44,740 nucleotides of DNA. It comes from Halorubrum coriense DSM 10284. GTDB taxonomy: Archaea > Halobacteriota > Halobacteria > Halobacteriales > Haloferacaceae. Below, piece by piece: positions 16,376-25,147 of this stretch. The position numbers and the translations under genes were made by a program. The stretch spans positions 29,820-74,559 of the forward strand of contig NZ_AOJL01000042.1 of NCBI RefSeq assembly GCF_000337035.1, written 5' to 3'. The notes below the pieces were generated by a model. The model saw only the letters and a program-made list of their open reading frames with translations, had not been told where the DNA came from and made no database searches. How positions within the stretch are numbered: position 1 is the first letter of the stretch; every line of letters begins with the position of its first letter.

Positions 16376-18139
16376 TCAGCGCGTCGCCTCCGACGAGTCG
16401 GCGTCGGCGGCCCCGGCGTCGCCGCGGATCGACCGCCCCGCGTCGTCCTCGAAGACTCCGTCGAGGAGCGCGCGCTGGGCCTTCCGGAGGTGGTTGTGGA
16501 ACGTCGGCGACGAGACGCCCATCGCGTCGGCCACCTCCTCGGCCGTGCTCCCGCGCGGCCAGTCGAAGTAGCCGCCGTGGTACGCCGCCGACAGCGCGGC
16601 CCACTGGCGGTCGGTGAACCGGTCGGCGACGCCCTCCCGCAGCGACGACTCCGTGCGGGGCGAGCGGGCGACCGACTCCTTGCTCGCGAGTCGCACGTCG
16701 GCGAACCGATCGCGGAGGCCGTCGGCCACGGGTCGGACGTTCGTCCCCTCGGGGAAGTCCGCGACCACGCGGACCCGGCCGTCGGCGGCCGACGCGTCGC
16801 GCACGGTCGCGCCGTGGTCGATCAGCGCCCTGACGAGCGAGCCGCCGTCGAGGCGGAGCGACGCCGAGCAGCCGTCCTCGCGGGTCTCTATGACGCGGAA
16901 GTCGGACGCACCCGTCGCCGAGGTGACCGTCGACGCGAAGTCCTGCGGGCGAGCGCCGTCGACGGAGAGGTACGCGCGGGAGGCGTCGTCGTCGACTTCG
17001 ACGGTCGACGCCAGCTCGATCCGGCAGTCCAGCCGGTCGCTCGCGCGGGCGAGGAACGCCCCGTCGTCGCTCGTCCGGAACTCCACTTCGGTCACCGCGT
17101 CGGAGTGGAGTAGCTCCCGCCACCGGTCCGCGGTGATCGCCCTCCCGAGACACCGCCCGAGCGCCGCGAGCGCCCGCCGCTCCGCCGGCTCGACCGGGTC
17201 GCCGTCGGCCGCGACGACGCAGAGCGAGCCGTGGATCACGCCCTCGTAGGCCGCCGGCACCGCGACCGCCGGCCGGCCGTCGGTCTCCCGTCGACCGTCG
17301 GTCTCGGCGGGTGCGCCGTCGGCTATCGCCTCCAGCCACGGCCCACCTGCCGTCACCCCACGGTCCGCGAGCGACGCCGGATCGACGCCCGCCGCCGCGG
17401 TCACGTCGGCCCGCTCGCCGCCGACCGCCCGGCGAACGAGCCACGCCTCCGCCCACCGGTCGGCCTCGATCAGTCCCGCGGCGACGGCCGCGGGAGGCTC
17501 CGCTCCCGCGGGGTCACCGAGCGCCTCGAATCCCGGCAGGACCGTCATCTCGGCCCGCTCCGCCGGCTGGTCGTCAGACGCCTCGTCCCCGGCGAACGCG
17601 GCCGCGAGCGCCTCCCCGTCGAGCGGTTCGAGGTACGGGTCCAGCGTGCCGAGCGACTCCCAGCCGCCCGCGTCGCGGACCGCTCGGGGATCGACGTCGC
17701 GGTCGACGAGCTGCCGCCTGGCGAACGTCTTCCGCAGGGCGCTCGGCGTGACCCGCCCGTCGGGCGCGGCGTCGGTGAGGCTCGACGCCCGCGCCGCGGT
17801 CTCGCTCACGATCATCTGGACGCGACGAGGGGAGACGCCGACGTACGGCTCGTCGTCGTCGAGTCCCTCGCTCGTCGCGTACCGGTCGAGGTCGGCCGCC
17901 AGCGACGCCGGTACTGCGGTCTCCCTATCGACGTCCCCCTCGCCGTCGACGGCCGGGACCGCGAGGAGACGCGCGCCGGCGACCGATTCGGGTTCCCGCA
18001 GGTGTCGCGGAGCGACGCGGGTTATCTCCTCGGTGCGAAGCCCGGCCTCGCCGGCCAGCCTGACGACGAGCGCCGCGCGATACGTCTCCGCGGCGGTGAC
18101 GAGCGCGTCGTACGCGTCCGCGTCGAGGCCGTCGACCAT
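16376..18139 (-). CDS. Bat-type transcriptional regulator fused to a tyrosine-recombinase-like domain
   Basis: A 587-residue multidomain protein. Residues 10-180 look like the catalytic half of a tyrosine recombinase: GLR35TEE (box I), then Ser133-x2-Arg136, Trp160 and Tyr169. The spacings (3, 24 and 9) match the canonical H-x2-R...[H/W]...Y box II, but the first histidine is Ser and the beta-hairpin lysine is not visible. A GAF-like domain follows (about 210-345), then a Bat domain (about 350-515), and finally the HTH_10 DNA-binding domain (FTDRQWAALSAAY...PTFHNHLRKAQRALLD). Bat proteins activate haloarchaeal genes in response to redox or light. It sits between two acs genes on the same strand, so it is a candidate local regulator of acetate use. 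The ATG at 18139 has a TATA-like AGTTATCT 29-36 bases upstream. Confidence 0.88.
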   Translation of the reverse strand: MVDGLDADAYDALVTAAETYRAALVVRLAGEAGLRTEEITRVAPRHLREPESVAGARLLAVPAVDGEGDVDRETAVPASLAADLDRYATSEGLDDDEPYVGVSPRRVQMIVSETAARASSLTDAAPDGRVTPSALRKTFARRQLVDRDVDPRAVRDAGGWESLGTLDPYLEPLDGEALAAAFAGDEASDDQPAERAEMTVLPGFEALGDPAGAEPPAAVAAGLIEADRWAEAWLVRRAVGGERADVTAAAGVDPASLADRGVTAGGPWLEAIADGAPAETDGRRETDGRPAVAVPAAYEGVIHGSLCVVAADGDPVEPAERRALAALGRCLGRAITADRWRELLHSDAVTEVEFRTSDDGAFLARASDRLDCRIELASTVEVDDDASRAYLSVDGARPQDFASTVTSATGASDFRVIETREDGCSASLRLDGGSLVRALIDHGATVRDASAADGRVRVVADFPEGTNVRPVADGLRDRFADVRLASKESVARSPRTESSLREGVADRFTDRQWAALSAAYHGGYFDWPRGSTAEEVADAMGVSSPTFHNHLRKAQRALLDGVFEDDAGRSIRGDAGAADADSSEATR

Positions 18140-18167
18140 CCGTTTCGGAATCCAACAGTCAGCCGAA

Positions 18168-18175
18168 AGATAACT
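18168..18175 (-). promoter_or_regulatory. Candidate TATA box of the Bat-type regulator
   Basis: Minus-strand AGTTATCT lies 29-36 bases before the ATG, which supports that start over upstream extensions of the frame. Confidence 0.45.
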
Positions 18176-18381
18176 GTTCCGGACGTTCGCTTCTCCGTTC
18201 CGAGAGCTACCGCGTCGCCGCGATTCTCTCCTGTTCGCGGCGGAATCCCGGTAGGTATGTTTCGCATCTGCGGTCGCGTCCGAAACGGTCGTCGTCGACC
18301 GCCGCGACGGCCGAGCATCGCCCGTGTTCAGAGGCGGAACCAGGTCGCGAGAGGGCGACCGTCCGCGCGACCGGAGCGCGC

Positions 18382-20343
18382 CTACAGCTGAGCGCCGTCG
18401 TCTCTGACGGTCGACTCGATCTCGCCCACCACCTCGGGGTTCCGGAGCGCGCTCACGTCGCCGAACTCCTCGCCGCGGGCGATGTCCTCCAGCAGCCGGC
18501 GCATGATCTTCCCCGAGCGCGTCTTCGGGAGCTCCGGCGTGAACACGATCCGGCCGGGGCGCGCCACGTCGCCGACGGCGCTCGTCAGCCGGTCCGCGAT
18601 GGCGTCGCGGAGCGCCTCGTCCGGCTCGACGACGCTCTTCGTCGTCACGTACGCGACGATGCGCCCGTCGTCGTCCCCGACGACGGCGGCCTCGGTCACG
18701 CCGTCGGCGTCGACGATGGCCGCCTCCAACTCCGCGGTGTTGAACCGCTGGGCCCGGACGTTGATCACGTCGTCGACGCGGCCGAGGATCGTGACGTAGC
18801 CGTCCTCGTCGACGGTCGCGCCGTCGCCGGTCCGGTAGCGCCACCCGTCCTCCCCCCTGAGCCAGTACTCCCGGAGGTAGCGCTCGTCGCCCTCGCGGAG
18901 CCCGCGGAGCATCCCTGGCCACGGGGAGCCCAGCGTGAGGTACCCCGACTCGCCCGGGTCGACCGGCTCGCCCTCCTCGTCGACGACGCGGGCGTCGATC
19001 CCCGGTAGCGGCGGGCCGACCTTCCCCGGCTTCATCGGGGTGATCCCGGGGAGCGTGGCGAGCGCGATGGCCCCGGTCTCGGTCTGCCACCACGTGTCGA
19101 CGACGGGCGCGTCCCCGCCGCCGACGTGGTCGCGGTACCAGCGCCACGCCTTCGGCGTGATCGACTCGCCGACCGTCCCGAGCAGGCGGATCGACGAGAG
19201 GTCGTGCGACTCGGGGTACTCCGCGCCCCACTTCATGAACGAGCGGATCGCCGTCGGCGAGGTGTAGAAGACGCTCACCGCGTTGCGCTCGATCAGGTCC
19301 CAGACGCGGTCGCGGTCCGGGTAGTCGGGTGACCCCTCGTACAGCACGGTGGTCGTCCCGGTGGCGAGCGGGCCGTACACGCCGTAGGAGTGGCCGGTGA
19401 TCCAGCCGATGTCGGCGGCGCACCAGTAGGTGTCGTCGGGGCGCACGTCCAAGACCTTCCGCGTCGTCCACGCGACGTGCGCGAGGTAGCCGCCCGTCGC
19501 GTGCTCGACGCCCTTCGGCCGCCCGGTCGTGCCCGAGGTGTACATCACGAACAGCAGGTCCGTCGCGTCGCGGGCGACGGGCTCGACCGTCTCCCCGTCG
19601 TGCGCGTCGACGAGCGCGTCGTACTCGTGCTCGTCGTCGCCGAGCGAGACGGCCAGCTCGTCGCCGAGGCGGTCGACGACGACCGCGGCTGACAGCTCCT
19701 GTTCGGCGCGGATCCGGGCGTTGTCGGCCTTCGACTTCTGATTGAACGCGTCCTCGCGGCGGTAGTAGCCGTCGCAGGTGATCAGGTACTCGGAGTCGGC
19801 CGCGTCGATCCGGGTCGCGAGCGCCTCAGCGGACAGCCCCGCGAAGACGACGTTGTGCGGCGCGCCGATGCGGGCGCACGCCAGCATCGCGATCGGCAGC
19901 TCCGGGACCATCGGCAGGTACAGCGTGACCACGTCGTCCTCCTCGACGCCGAGGTCGCGCAGCCCCGCCGCGAGCGCGTTCACCTCGCGGTGGAGGTCGA
20001 GATAGGTGTACGACCGGCGCTCTCCCCGCTTCCCGAACCACCGGATCGCGAGCTGGTTCCGCCGGTCGTCGAGGTGGCGGTCGACGCAGTTCGCCGCGGC
20101 GTTGAGCCGCCCGCCCGTGAACCACTCGTAGAAGGGCGGCTCGGAGTCGTCGAGGACGGCGTCGTACTCGCGGTCCCACGTCAGGAGGTCGGCCGCCGCG
20201 CGCCACGCCGCCGGCCCCTCGCGGTCGAACCGCTCGTACACCGCGGAGTCGCTCGCGGCGGCGCGCTCCCGAAAGTCGGCCGGCGGCGGCACGACGTCCC
20301 CGTCGCCGTCGACGGTCCGACCGCGGTTCCCGGAGTCGTCCAT
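18382..20343 (-). CDS. acs: Acyl-/acetyl-CoA synthetase (AMP-forming), diverged paralogue 2
   Basis: A 653-residue Acs-family enzyme, clearly homologous to the paralogue 2 kb downstream along its whole length. YTSGTTGRPKG, TWWQTETGA, GWITGHSY and SGKIMRR (Lys612) are kept. The hinge segment differs: where true Acs has NVSGHRLGTMEIE, this one reads NVRAQRFNTAELE, and the residues after TWWQTETG change from GMMVTT to AIALAT. It could be an acetate isozyme or could favour propionate or another short acid; sequence alone does not decide. The ATG at 20343 follows a TATA-like element by about 25-32 bases. The gene is 242 bases upstream of the Bat-type regulator. Confidence 0.88.
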   Translation of the reverse strand: MDDSGNRGRTVDGDGDVVPPPADFRERAAASDSAVYERFDREGPAAWRAAADLLTWDREYDAVLDDSEPPFYEWFTGGRLNAAANCVDRHLDDRRNQLAIRWFGKRGERRSYTYLDLHREVNALAAGLRDLGVEEDDVVTLYLPMVPELPIAMLACARIGAPHNVVFAGLSAEALATRIDAADSEYLITCDGYYRREDAFNQKSKADNARIRAEQELSAAVVVDRLGDELAVSLGDDEHEYDALVDAHDGETVEPVARDATDLLFVMYTSGTTGRPKGVEHATGGYLAHVAWTTRKVLDVRPDDTYWCAADIGWITGHSYGVYGPLATGTTTVLYEGSPDYPDRDRVWDLIERNAVSVFYTSPTAIRSFMKWGAEYPESHDLSSIRLLGTVGESITPKAWRWYRDHVGGGDAPVVDTWWQTETGAIALATLPGITPMKPGKVGPPLPGIDARVVDEEGEPVDPGESGYLTLGSPWPGMLRGLREGDERYLREYWLRGEDGWRYRTGDGATVDEDGYVTILGRVDDVINVRAQRFNTAELEAAIVDADGVTEAAVVGDDDGRIVAYVTTKSVVEPDEALRDAIADRLTSAVGDVARPGRIVFTPELPKTRSGKIMRRLLEDIARGEEFGDVSALRNPEVVGEIESTVRDDGAQL

Positions 20344-20367
20344 GGCATCCAATGGCCGGCGCAGAAA

Positions 20368-20375
20368 GGTATACT
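20368..20375 (-). promoter_or_regulatory. Candidate TATA box of acs paralogue 2
   Basis: Minus-strand AGTATACC is centred about 28 bases before the ATG at 20343. It lacks the ACGCTA repeat seen at the first acs promoter. Confidence 0.5.
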
Positions 20376-20442
20376 TTGTCCGGTCACCCGCCGACCGCGC
20401 GTCCCCCGTTCACGGACGCCGCTTCCCGTGTAGTTCCGGGCG

Positions 20443-21795
20443 TCAGACCGACTCTTCCGGCGGCGTCGAGACGTCGGCCGCCTTCGCGCGGGCGCGGGCC
20501 ACGATCGACGGCTTGGCTTCGAAGTCGACCGTCACCTGGTCGCCGGCGTACGTCTCTTCAGCGACGTACCCGTGGTCGTGGACCCACGAGACGAGGCTCA
20601 TCGCCTCGTCAGAGACCGGGAGGACGAGGCGCTCGCGCTCCCAGTCGGGGAGCTCCGCTTCGACCCGGTCGCGGAGCTCGGCCACGCCGGCGCCCGTCTT
20701 CGCGGAGACGGCGATCGGGTCGGGCGCGACGCCGGAGAGCGCGGCGCGCTTGTCCGCGAGCGAGCCCGGTTCGAGCCGGTCGATCTTGTTGAACACGGTG
20801 ACGACCGGCGCCTCGTTGCGCTCGTAGAGGGTGTCGTGGCTCGTCACGAGCTTCTCGCGCATCGCCTCCACCGACTCGCTGGCGTCGACGACGAGGAGGA
20901 CGAGGTCGGCGCGGTACACCGAGTCGAGCGTCGACTCGAACGACTCCACGAGCCAGTGGGGGAGGTCCGCGATGAACCCGACGGTGTCCGTCAGCAGGAC
21001 GTCGCGCTTCTCCATCTCGGCCCGGCGCGTGGTGGTCCCGAGCGTCGTGAACAGCATGTCCTGCGACTCCGCGGTGGTGTCGAGGTCGCGGTGGCGCTCG
21101 GCGTTCTCGTCGACCGCCAGCTCGTCCGCGAGCCGGCGCATCAGCGTCGACTTCCCGGCGTTGGTGTAGCCCGCGAGCGCGACGAGGTCGAAGCCGGAGT
21201 CGCGGCGCTGCTCGCGGCGCGCCTCCTCCTTCTCCGCGATCGACGCCAGCTCGTCGCGGATCTCGGAGATCTGTCGTTTGATGTCGCGCTCGACGCTCTC
21301 GTCGTACTCGCCGAGCCCCATGAACCCGGGGCGCTCGTCGCGCTTCGCGAGGCTCGCCTTCGCCTCCGCCCGAGGGAGCTCGTAGCGCAGCTCCGCGAGC
21401 TCGACCTGGAGCTGCGCCTTGCGGGTGTTGGCGCGCTGGCCGAAGATCTCGAGGATGAGCGTGAACCGGTCGACCACCTCGACGCCCTCGGGGAGCTTCC
21501 CGCCGACGTTGAACGTCTGGTACGGCCCGACGTCGTTGTCGATGATCACCGCCTCGGCGTCGGCGCGCCGGACGAGGTCGCGCAGCTCCGCGACCTTCCC
21601 CTCGCCGAACATGAACGCGGCGTCCTCGGTGCGGGTCTGAGTGAGCTCGCCGACCACCTCGTAGCCCGCCGCCGCCGCTAACTGGCCGATCTCGGAGAGG
21701 TCCGCCTCGCCGGAGTCGACGCGCTTGGCGACGACCGCGCGGCGTCCCTCGCCGGTCGGTTCGGCGTCGACGTGGAGCTCGACGCCGTCGCTCAT
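20443..21795 (-). CDS. hflX: Ribosome-associated GTPase HflX
   Basis: A 450-residue GTPase. The N-terminal HflX domain (about 1-160) carries the typical DNDVGPYQTFNVGGKLP and VVDRFTLILEIFGQRA. A helical linker rich in Glu, Lys and Arg follows. The G domain has G1 GYTNAGKST at 209-217, DTVGFIADLPH for switch II and FNKIDRL for G4. HflX binds the large ribosomal subunit and helps split or rescue stalled ribosomes. The ATG overlaps the last four bases of the upstream DUF2209-like gene, so the two are translationally coupled. Its size is usual for archaeal HflX. Confidence 0.95.
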   Translation of the reverse strand: MSDGVELHVDAEPTGEGRRAVVAKRVDSGEADLSEIGQLAAAAGYEVVGELTQTRTEDAAFMFGEGKVAELRDLVRRADAEAVIIDNDVGPYQTFNVGGKLPEGVEVVDRFTLILEIFGQRANTRKAQLQVELAELRYELPRAEAKASLAKRDERPGFMGLGEYDESVERDIKRQISEIRDELASIAEKEEARREQRRDSGFDLVALAGYTNAGKSTLMRRLADELAVDENAERHRDLDTTAESQDMLFTTLGTTTRRAEMEKRDVLLTDTVGFIADLPHWLVESFESTLDSVYRADLVLLVVDASESVEAMREKLVTSHDTLYERNEAPVVTVFNKIDRLEPGSLADKRAALSGVAPDPIAVSAKTGAGVAELRDRVEAELPDWERERLVLPVSDEAMSLVSWVHDHGYVAEETYAGDQVTVDFEAKPSIVARARAKAADVSTPPEESV

Positions 21796-22148
21796 CGGAG
21801 GAGGTCCCGAGCGGCGTACGCGGCGTGGTGTGCTGCCTGCACTGTCTCGCGCTCGCCTATGCTCTCGACGTATTTAAAATCGGGCTGGAAGCTCAGTCCG
21901 ACTCGGTTCGCCGGCTCCTCGTAGAACTCGCCGCCCTCCGCGACGATCGGTCCGTCGGGCGGGGTCGGGAGGTCGCTAACCGCGTCCGTGGCGAGCGCGA
22001 CGGTCGCCTCCAGCGTCGGCCCCTCGCGCGCGGCGGCGAACCCGATCCCCTCCACCGAGCGGATCCGCGCGGAGTCGATCCGCGCGTGGACCGCGGCCGC
22101 GACCATCAGGTACTCGCCGTCCTCCTCGTGGCGGCCGCTGATGTCCAC
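21792..22148 (-). CDS. DUF2209-like conserved archaeal protein
   Basis: A 118-residue protein starting (V)DISGRHEEDGEYLMVAAAV and containing VGLSFQPDFKYVES. This resembles the archaeal DUF2209 group, whose function is unknown. The only possible start in frame is the GTG at 22148. The codons before it (GTC-GTC-GGC) would extend the strand as VVG, as in an intact N terminus, but no ATG, GTG or TTG is found in the roughly 40 codons above it. The true start may therefore be atypical, or an upstream piece may have been lost. It is coupled to hflX by a 4-base overlap, which hints at a translation-related role. Confidence 0.65.
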   Translation of the reverse strand: MDISGRHEEDGEYLMVAAAVHARIDSARIRSVEGIGFAAAREGPTLEATVALATDAVSDLPTPPDGPIVAEGGEFYEEPANRVGLSFQPDFKYVESIGERETVQAAHHAAYAARDLLR

Positions 22149-22326
22149 GCCGACGACCTCAGGGGCGGGAGCCGTCCACCACCGTTCTGCCGGTCCGCGC
22201 TGCTCCGACTGCTCGACTGTCCATGTGCGGTCGTAGGTCGCCCGCCGAATTGAACGTTTCCGTGTCGGGGTCGGCCGACTCGCGTCGGCGGGCGTCGGCG
22301 ACTCTCGGCCGACGGAACCGTCGCCC

Positions 22327-23373
22327 TCAGTCCCGCAGGTCGTCGACCACGGCCGCGACGCGGTCGACCGCCTCGTCGACGTCGCTCTCGTCGACGTCGA
22401 GGTGCGTGGTGAACCGCGTCGCGTAGTCGTCGAACTCGACGCAGCCGACGCCGGCGTCCTTACAGGCGGCGTAGAGCGACGCGGCCTCGACGCCGGCCGC
22501 CTCGGTGTCCACGACGACGATGTTGGTGTCCGGCGCGGGCGCGTCGACCCCGTCGAGCGCGTCGAGGCCGGCCGCGAGCCGCTCCGCGTTGGCGTGGTCC
22601 TCCGCGAGGCGGTCGACGTTGTCGAGGGCGCGGAGCGCCGGCGCGGCGATCATCCCGGCCTGTCGCATCCCGCCGCCGAACAGCTTCCGGACCCGGCGGG
22701 CGTCCTCGACGAACGCCTCGTCGCCCGCGAGGATCGAGCCGACCGGCGCGCCGAGCCCCTTCGAGAGGCAGAACGTGACGCTGTCGGCGGGGTCGACGAT
22801 CTCGCTCGCGTCGACCCCGAGCGCGACCGCGGCGTTGAACACGCGCGCACCGTCGAGGTGGACCGGCACGTCGGCGTCGCGGGCGACCTCGGCCGCGGCC
22901 GCGATCCGGTCGACCGGAACCGCGACCCCGCCGCGGTAGTTGTGGGTGTTCTCCACGGCGAGGAGGCCGGTCCCGGGGCGGTGGAGGTCCTCGTCGACGA
23001 GCCCCTCGCGGACCGCCTTGGGGGTCGGGACGCAGCGCTCACCGGCGTCTATCGTCCGCGTCTGGACGCCCGAGAGCTTCGCCGCGCCCGCGAGCTCCCA
23101 GCGGTAGATGTGGGACTCGCGCTCCAAGAGGAGCTCCTGGCCCGGCTCCGTGTGCGCGTGGATCGCGATCTGGTTTGCCATCGTCCCCGAGGGGACGTAC
23201 AGCGCCGCCTCGGTGCCGACCGCCTCGGCGGCCCGCCGCTCCAACTCGTTGACCGTCGGGTCGTCGCGGTACACGTCGTCGCCGACCTCGGCGGTCGCGG
23301 CCGCGTCGCGCATCTCCTCGGAGGGCCTCGTGACGGTGTCGGACCGCAGGTCGATGAAGTCGTCGTCGGACAT
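22327..23373 (-). CDS. ltaE: Low-specificity threonine aldolase (PLP-dependent)
   Basis: A 348-residue fold-type I PLP enzyme that cleaves L-threonine or L-allo-threonine to glycine and acetaldehyde. It starts with DLRSDTVTRPSEEM and AEVGDDVYRDDPTVNELE, both hallmarks of the family. Then come VHLDGAR with Asp174 for the pyridine nitrogen, and FCLSKGLGAPVGS with Lys205 as the Schiff-base lysine. Length is normal. It stands alone, divergent from the carboxypeptidase gene, with 145 bases between the two starts. The acetaldehyde and glycine products do not link directly to the neighbouring genes. Confidence 0.93.
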   Translation of the reverse strand: MSDDDFIDLRSDTVTRPSEEMRDAAATAEVGDDVYRDDPTVNELERRAAEAVGTEAALYVPSGTMANQIAIHAHTEPGQELLLERESHIYRWELAGAAKLSGVQTRTIDAGERCVPTPKAVREGLVDEDLHRPGTGLLAVENTHNYRGGVAVPVDRIAAAAEVARDADVPVHLDGARVFNAAVALGVDASEIVDPADSVTFCLSKGLGAPVGSILAGDEAFVEDARRVRKLFGGGMRQAGMIAAPALRALDNVDRLAEDHANAERLAAGLDALDGVDAPAPDTNIVVVDTEAAGVEAASLYAACKDAGVGCVEFDDYATRFTTHLDVDESDVDEAVDRVAAVVDDLRD

Positions 23374-23487
23374 CTGTTGTAGGCCCTTCCGCGGCGGCGG
23401 GCATATATCCCGCGCTCGGCGAACAGCGGACGCGACGAGCGCGGATCCGCGGATCGCGTCTCTGACGCTCGGTTCCGCGTCCGGTCC

Positions 23488-23497
23488 CTTCTTAACG
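23488..23497 (+). promoter_or_regulatory. Candidate TATA box of the carboxypeptidase gene
   Basis: CTTCTTAACG lies 22-31 bases before the ATG at 23519, in GC-rich surroundings, and fits a leaderless or short-leader transcript. Confidence 0.45.
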
Positions 23498-23518
23498 ACC
23501 GGGAGCGATCCGTGACGT

Positions 23519-25045
23519 ATGGCAACGGAAGCCGCGCCAGACGAGTCAGCGAGCGCACCGGACGCCTACGAGGCCCTTCTCGACCGCGTCCAGCGGTGGA
23601 ACGCGGTCGGCAGCGCCTCCGGGGTCCTCGGGTGGGACCAGCAGGTGATGATGCCCGAGGGCGGCACCCCCGCGCGGTCGAAGCAGCTCTCGGCGCTCTC
23701 CTCGGTCCACCACGACATGGTCACCGCCGACGAGACGGGCGAACTGCTCGACGAGCTCGACGACGCCGACCTCACCGAGGAGCAGGCGGCGGTCGTCCGC
23801 GAGGTCCGCCGCGAGTACGAGCGCGCCGACGCCGTCCCGGTCGAACTCGTCGAAGAGATCTCCGAGACCGGCTCCGAGGCGCTTCAGGCGTGGGAGGAGG
23901 CGAAGGCCGAGGACGACTTCGACGAGTTCGCGCCGTACCTCGAGAAGCACGTCGAACTGAAACGGGAGTACGCCGAGCACATCGACCCCGACCGCGACCC
24001 CTACGAGGTCCTCTTCGAGGAGTTCGAGCCGTGCCTGTCGATGGAGCGCGCCGAGTCGATCCTCACCGAGCTCCGCGAGGCCCTCGTCCCGATGATCGAG
24101 GACATCCGCGAGTCGGACGTCGACCTCGCGGTCGACACCTTCGACGGGACGTTCCCCGAGGACGACCAGGAGACGCTGTCGCGCGACGCGCTCGAACTCG
24201 TCGGCTACGACTTCGACCGCGGTCGCCTCGACGTCTCCTCGCACCCGTTCACCTCCGGGAACCAGTTCGACTGTCGGGTGACGACCCGGTTCGACGAGAC
24301 CGACCCGCTCGGTGCGGTCGGATCGACGGTCCACGAGTTCGGTCACGCGCAGTACAACCTCGGCCTGCCGCAGGAGCACTTCGGCACGCCGCTGGGCACG
24401 TCGCGCGACCTCTCCGTCCACGAGTCGCAGTCGCGGCTCTGGGAGAACCACGTCGGGCGCAGCGAGGCGTTCTGGGAGGAGTTCCTCCCCGTCTTCCAAG
24501 ACCACTTCCCGCAGACGGAAGAGGCGACGGTCCGGGACGCCTACGAGGCGTTCAACCAGGTGTACGAGGACAACTTCATCCGGGTCGAGGCCGACGAGCT
24601 CACCTACCACCTCCACATCGTCATCCGGTTCGAGATCGAGCGCGACCTCGTCCGCGGCGACCTCGACGTCGAGGACGTGCCCGAGGTCTGGAACGACAAG
24701 TACGAGGAGTACCTCGGCATCCGCCCCGACACCGACAGCGAGGGCTGCCTCCAAGACATCCACTGGAGCCACGGCAACTTCGGCTACTTCCCGACCTACT
24801 CGCTCGGCTCCGTGATGGCCGCCCAGTTGTTCGAGGCCGCCGAGGCGGAGATCGACGACCTCAACGCGAAGATCGCCGACGGCGAGTTCGACGACCTCCA
24901 CGACTGGCTCGGCGAGAACGTCCACCAGCACGGCTCCCGCTACGAGACGAACGAGCTGGTCAAGCGCGCGACCGGCGAGGACTTTTCCGCGGACGCGTTC
25001 CTCGACTACGTCGACGAGAAGTACGGCGAGCTGTACGGGATCTGA
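23519..25045 (+). CDS. M32-family carboxypeptidase (Taq-type)
   Basis: A 508-residue metallocarboxypeptidase that trims residues from the C terminus of peptides in the cytoplasm. The zinc site is HEFGH, with His272, Glu273 and His276, and Glu302 downstream in ESQSRLWENHVGRS completes it. Other M32 hallmarks are the N-terminal ASGVLGWDQQVMMPEGG, STVHEFGHAQYNLGLP, SSHPFTSGNQFDCRVTTRF and the C-terminal GCLQDIHWSHGNFGYFPTYSLG. Length matches the family (about 500). There is no signal peptide. It could complement the peptide importer encoded 0.7 kb downstream by digesting imported peptides, but that is inference from location. Confidence 0.95.
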   Translation: MATEAAPDESASAPDAYEALLDRVQRWNAVGSASGVLGWDQQVMMPEGGTPARSKQLSALSSVHHDMVTADETGELLDELDDADLTEEQAAVVREVRREYERADAVPVELVEEISETGSEALQAWEEAKAEDDFDEFAPYLEKHVELKREYAEHIDPDRDPYEVLFEEFEPCLSMERAESILTELREALVPMIEDIRESDVDLAVDTFDGTFPEDDQETLSRDALELVGYDFDRGRLDVSSHPFTSGNQFDCRVTTRFDETDPLGAVGSTVHEFGHAQYNLGLPQEHFGTPLGTSRDLSVHESQSRLWENHVGRSEAFWEEFLPVFQDHFPQTEEATVRDAYEAFNQVYEDNFIRVEADELTYHLHIVIRFEIERDLVRGDLDVEDVPEVWNDKYEEYLGIRPDTDSEGCLQDIHWSHGNFGYFPTYSLGSVMAAQLFEAAEAEIDDLNAKIADGEFDDLHDWLGENVHQHGSRYETNELVKRATGEDFSADAFLDYVDEKYGELYGI

Positions 25046-25147
25046 GGCGGTCCGGGTCCCGCGATCCGGCCCGGGGTCCAAATCGCGTTCCGGTCCGCCG
25101 CGTGTCTGATCGGACGCCTTTTCGCGCCACGCGCCACAGTGTCCGGC

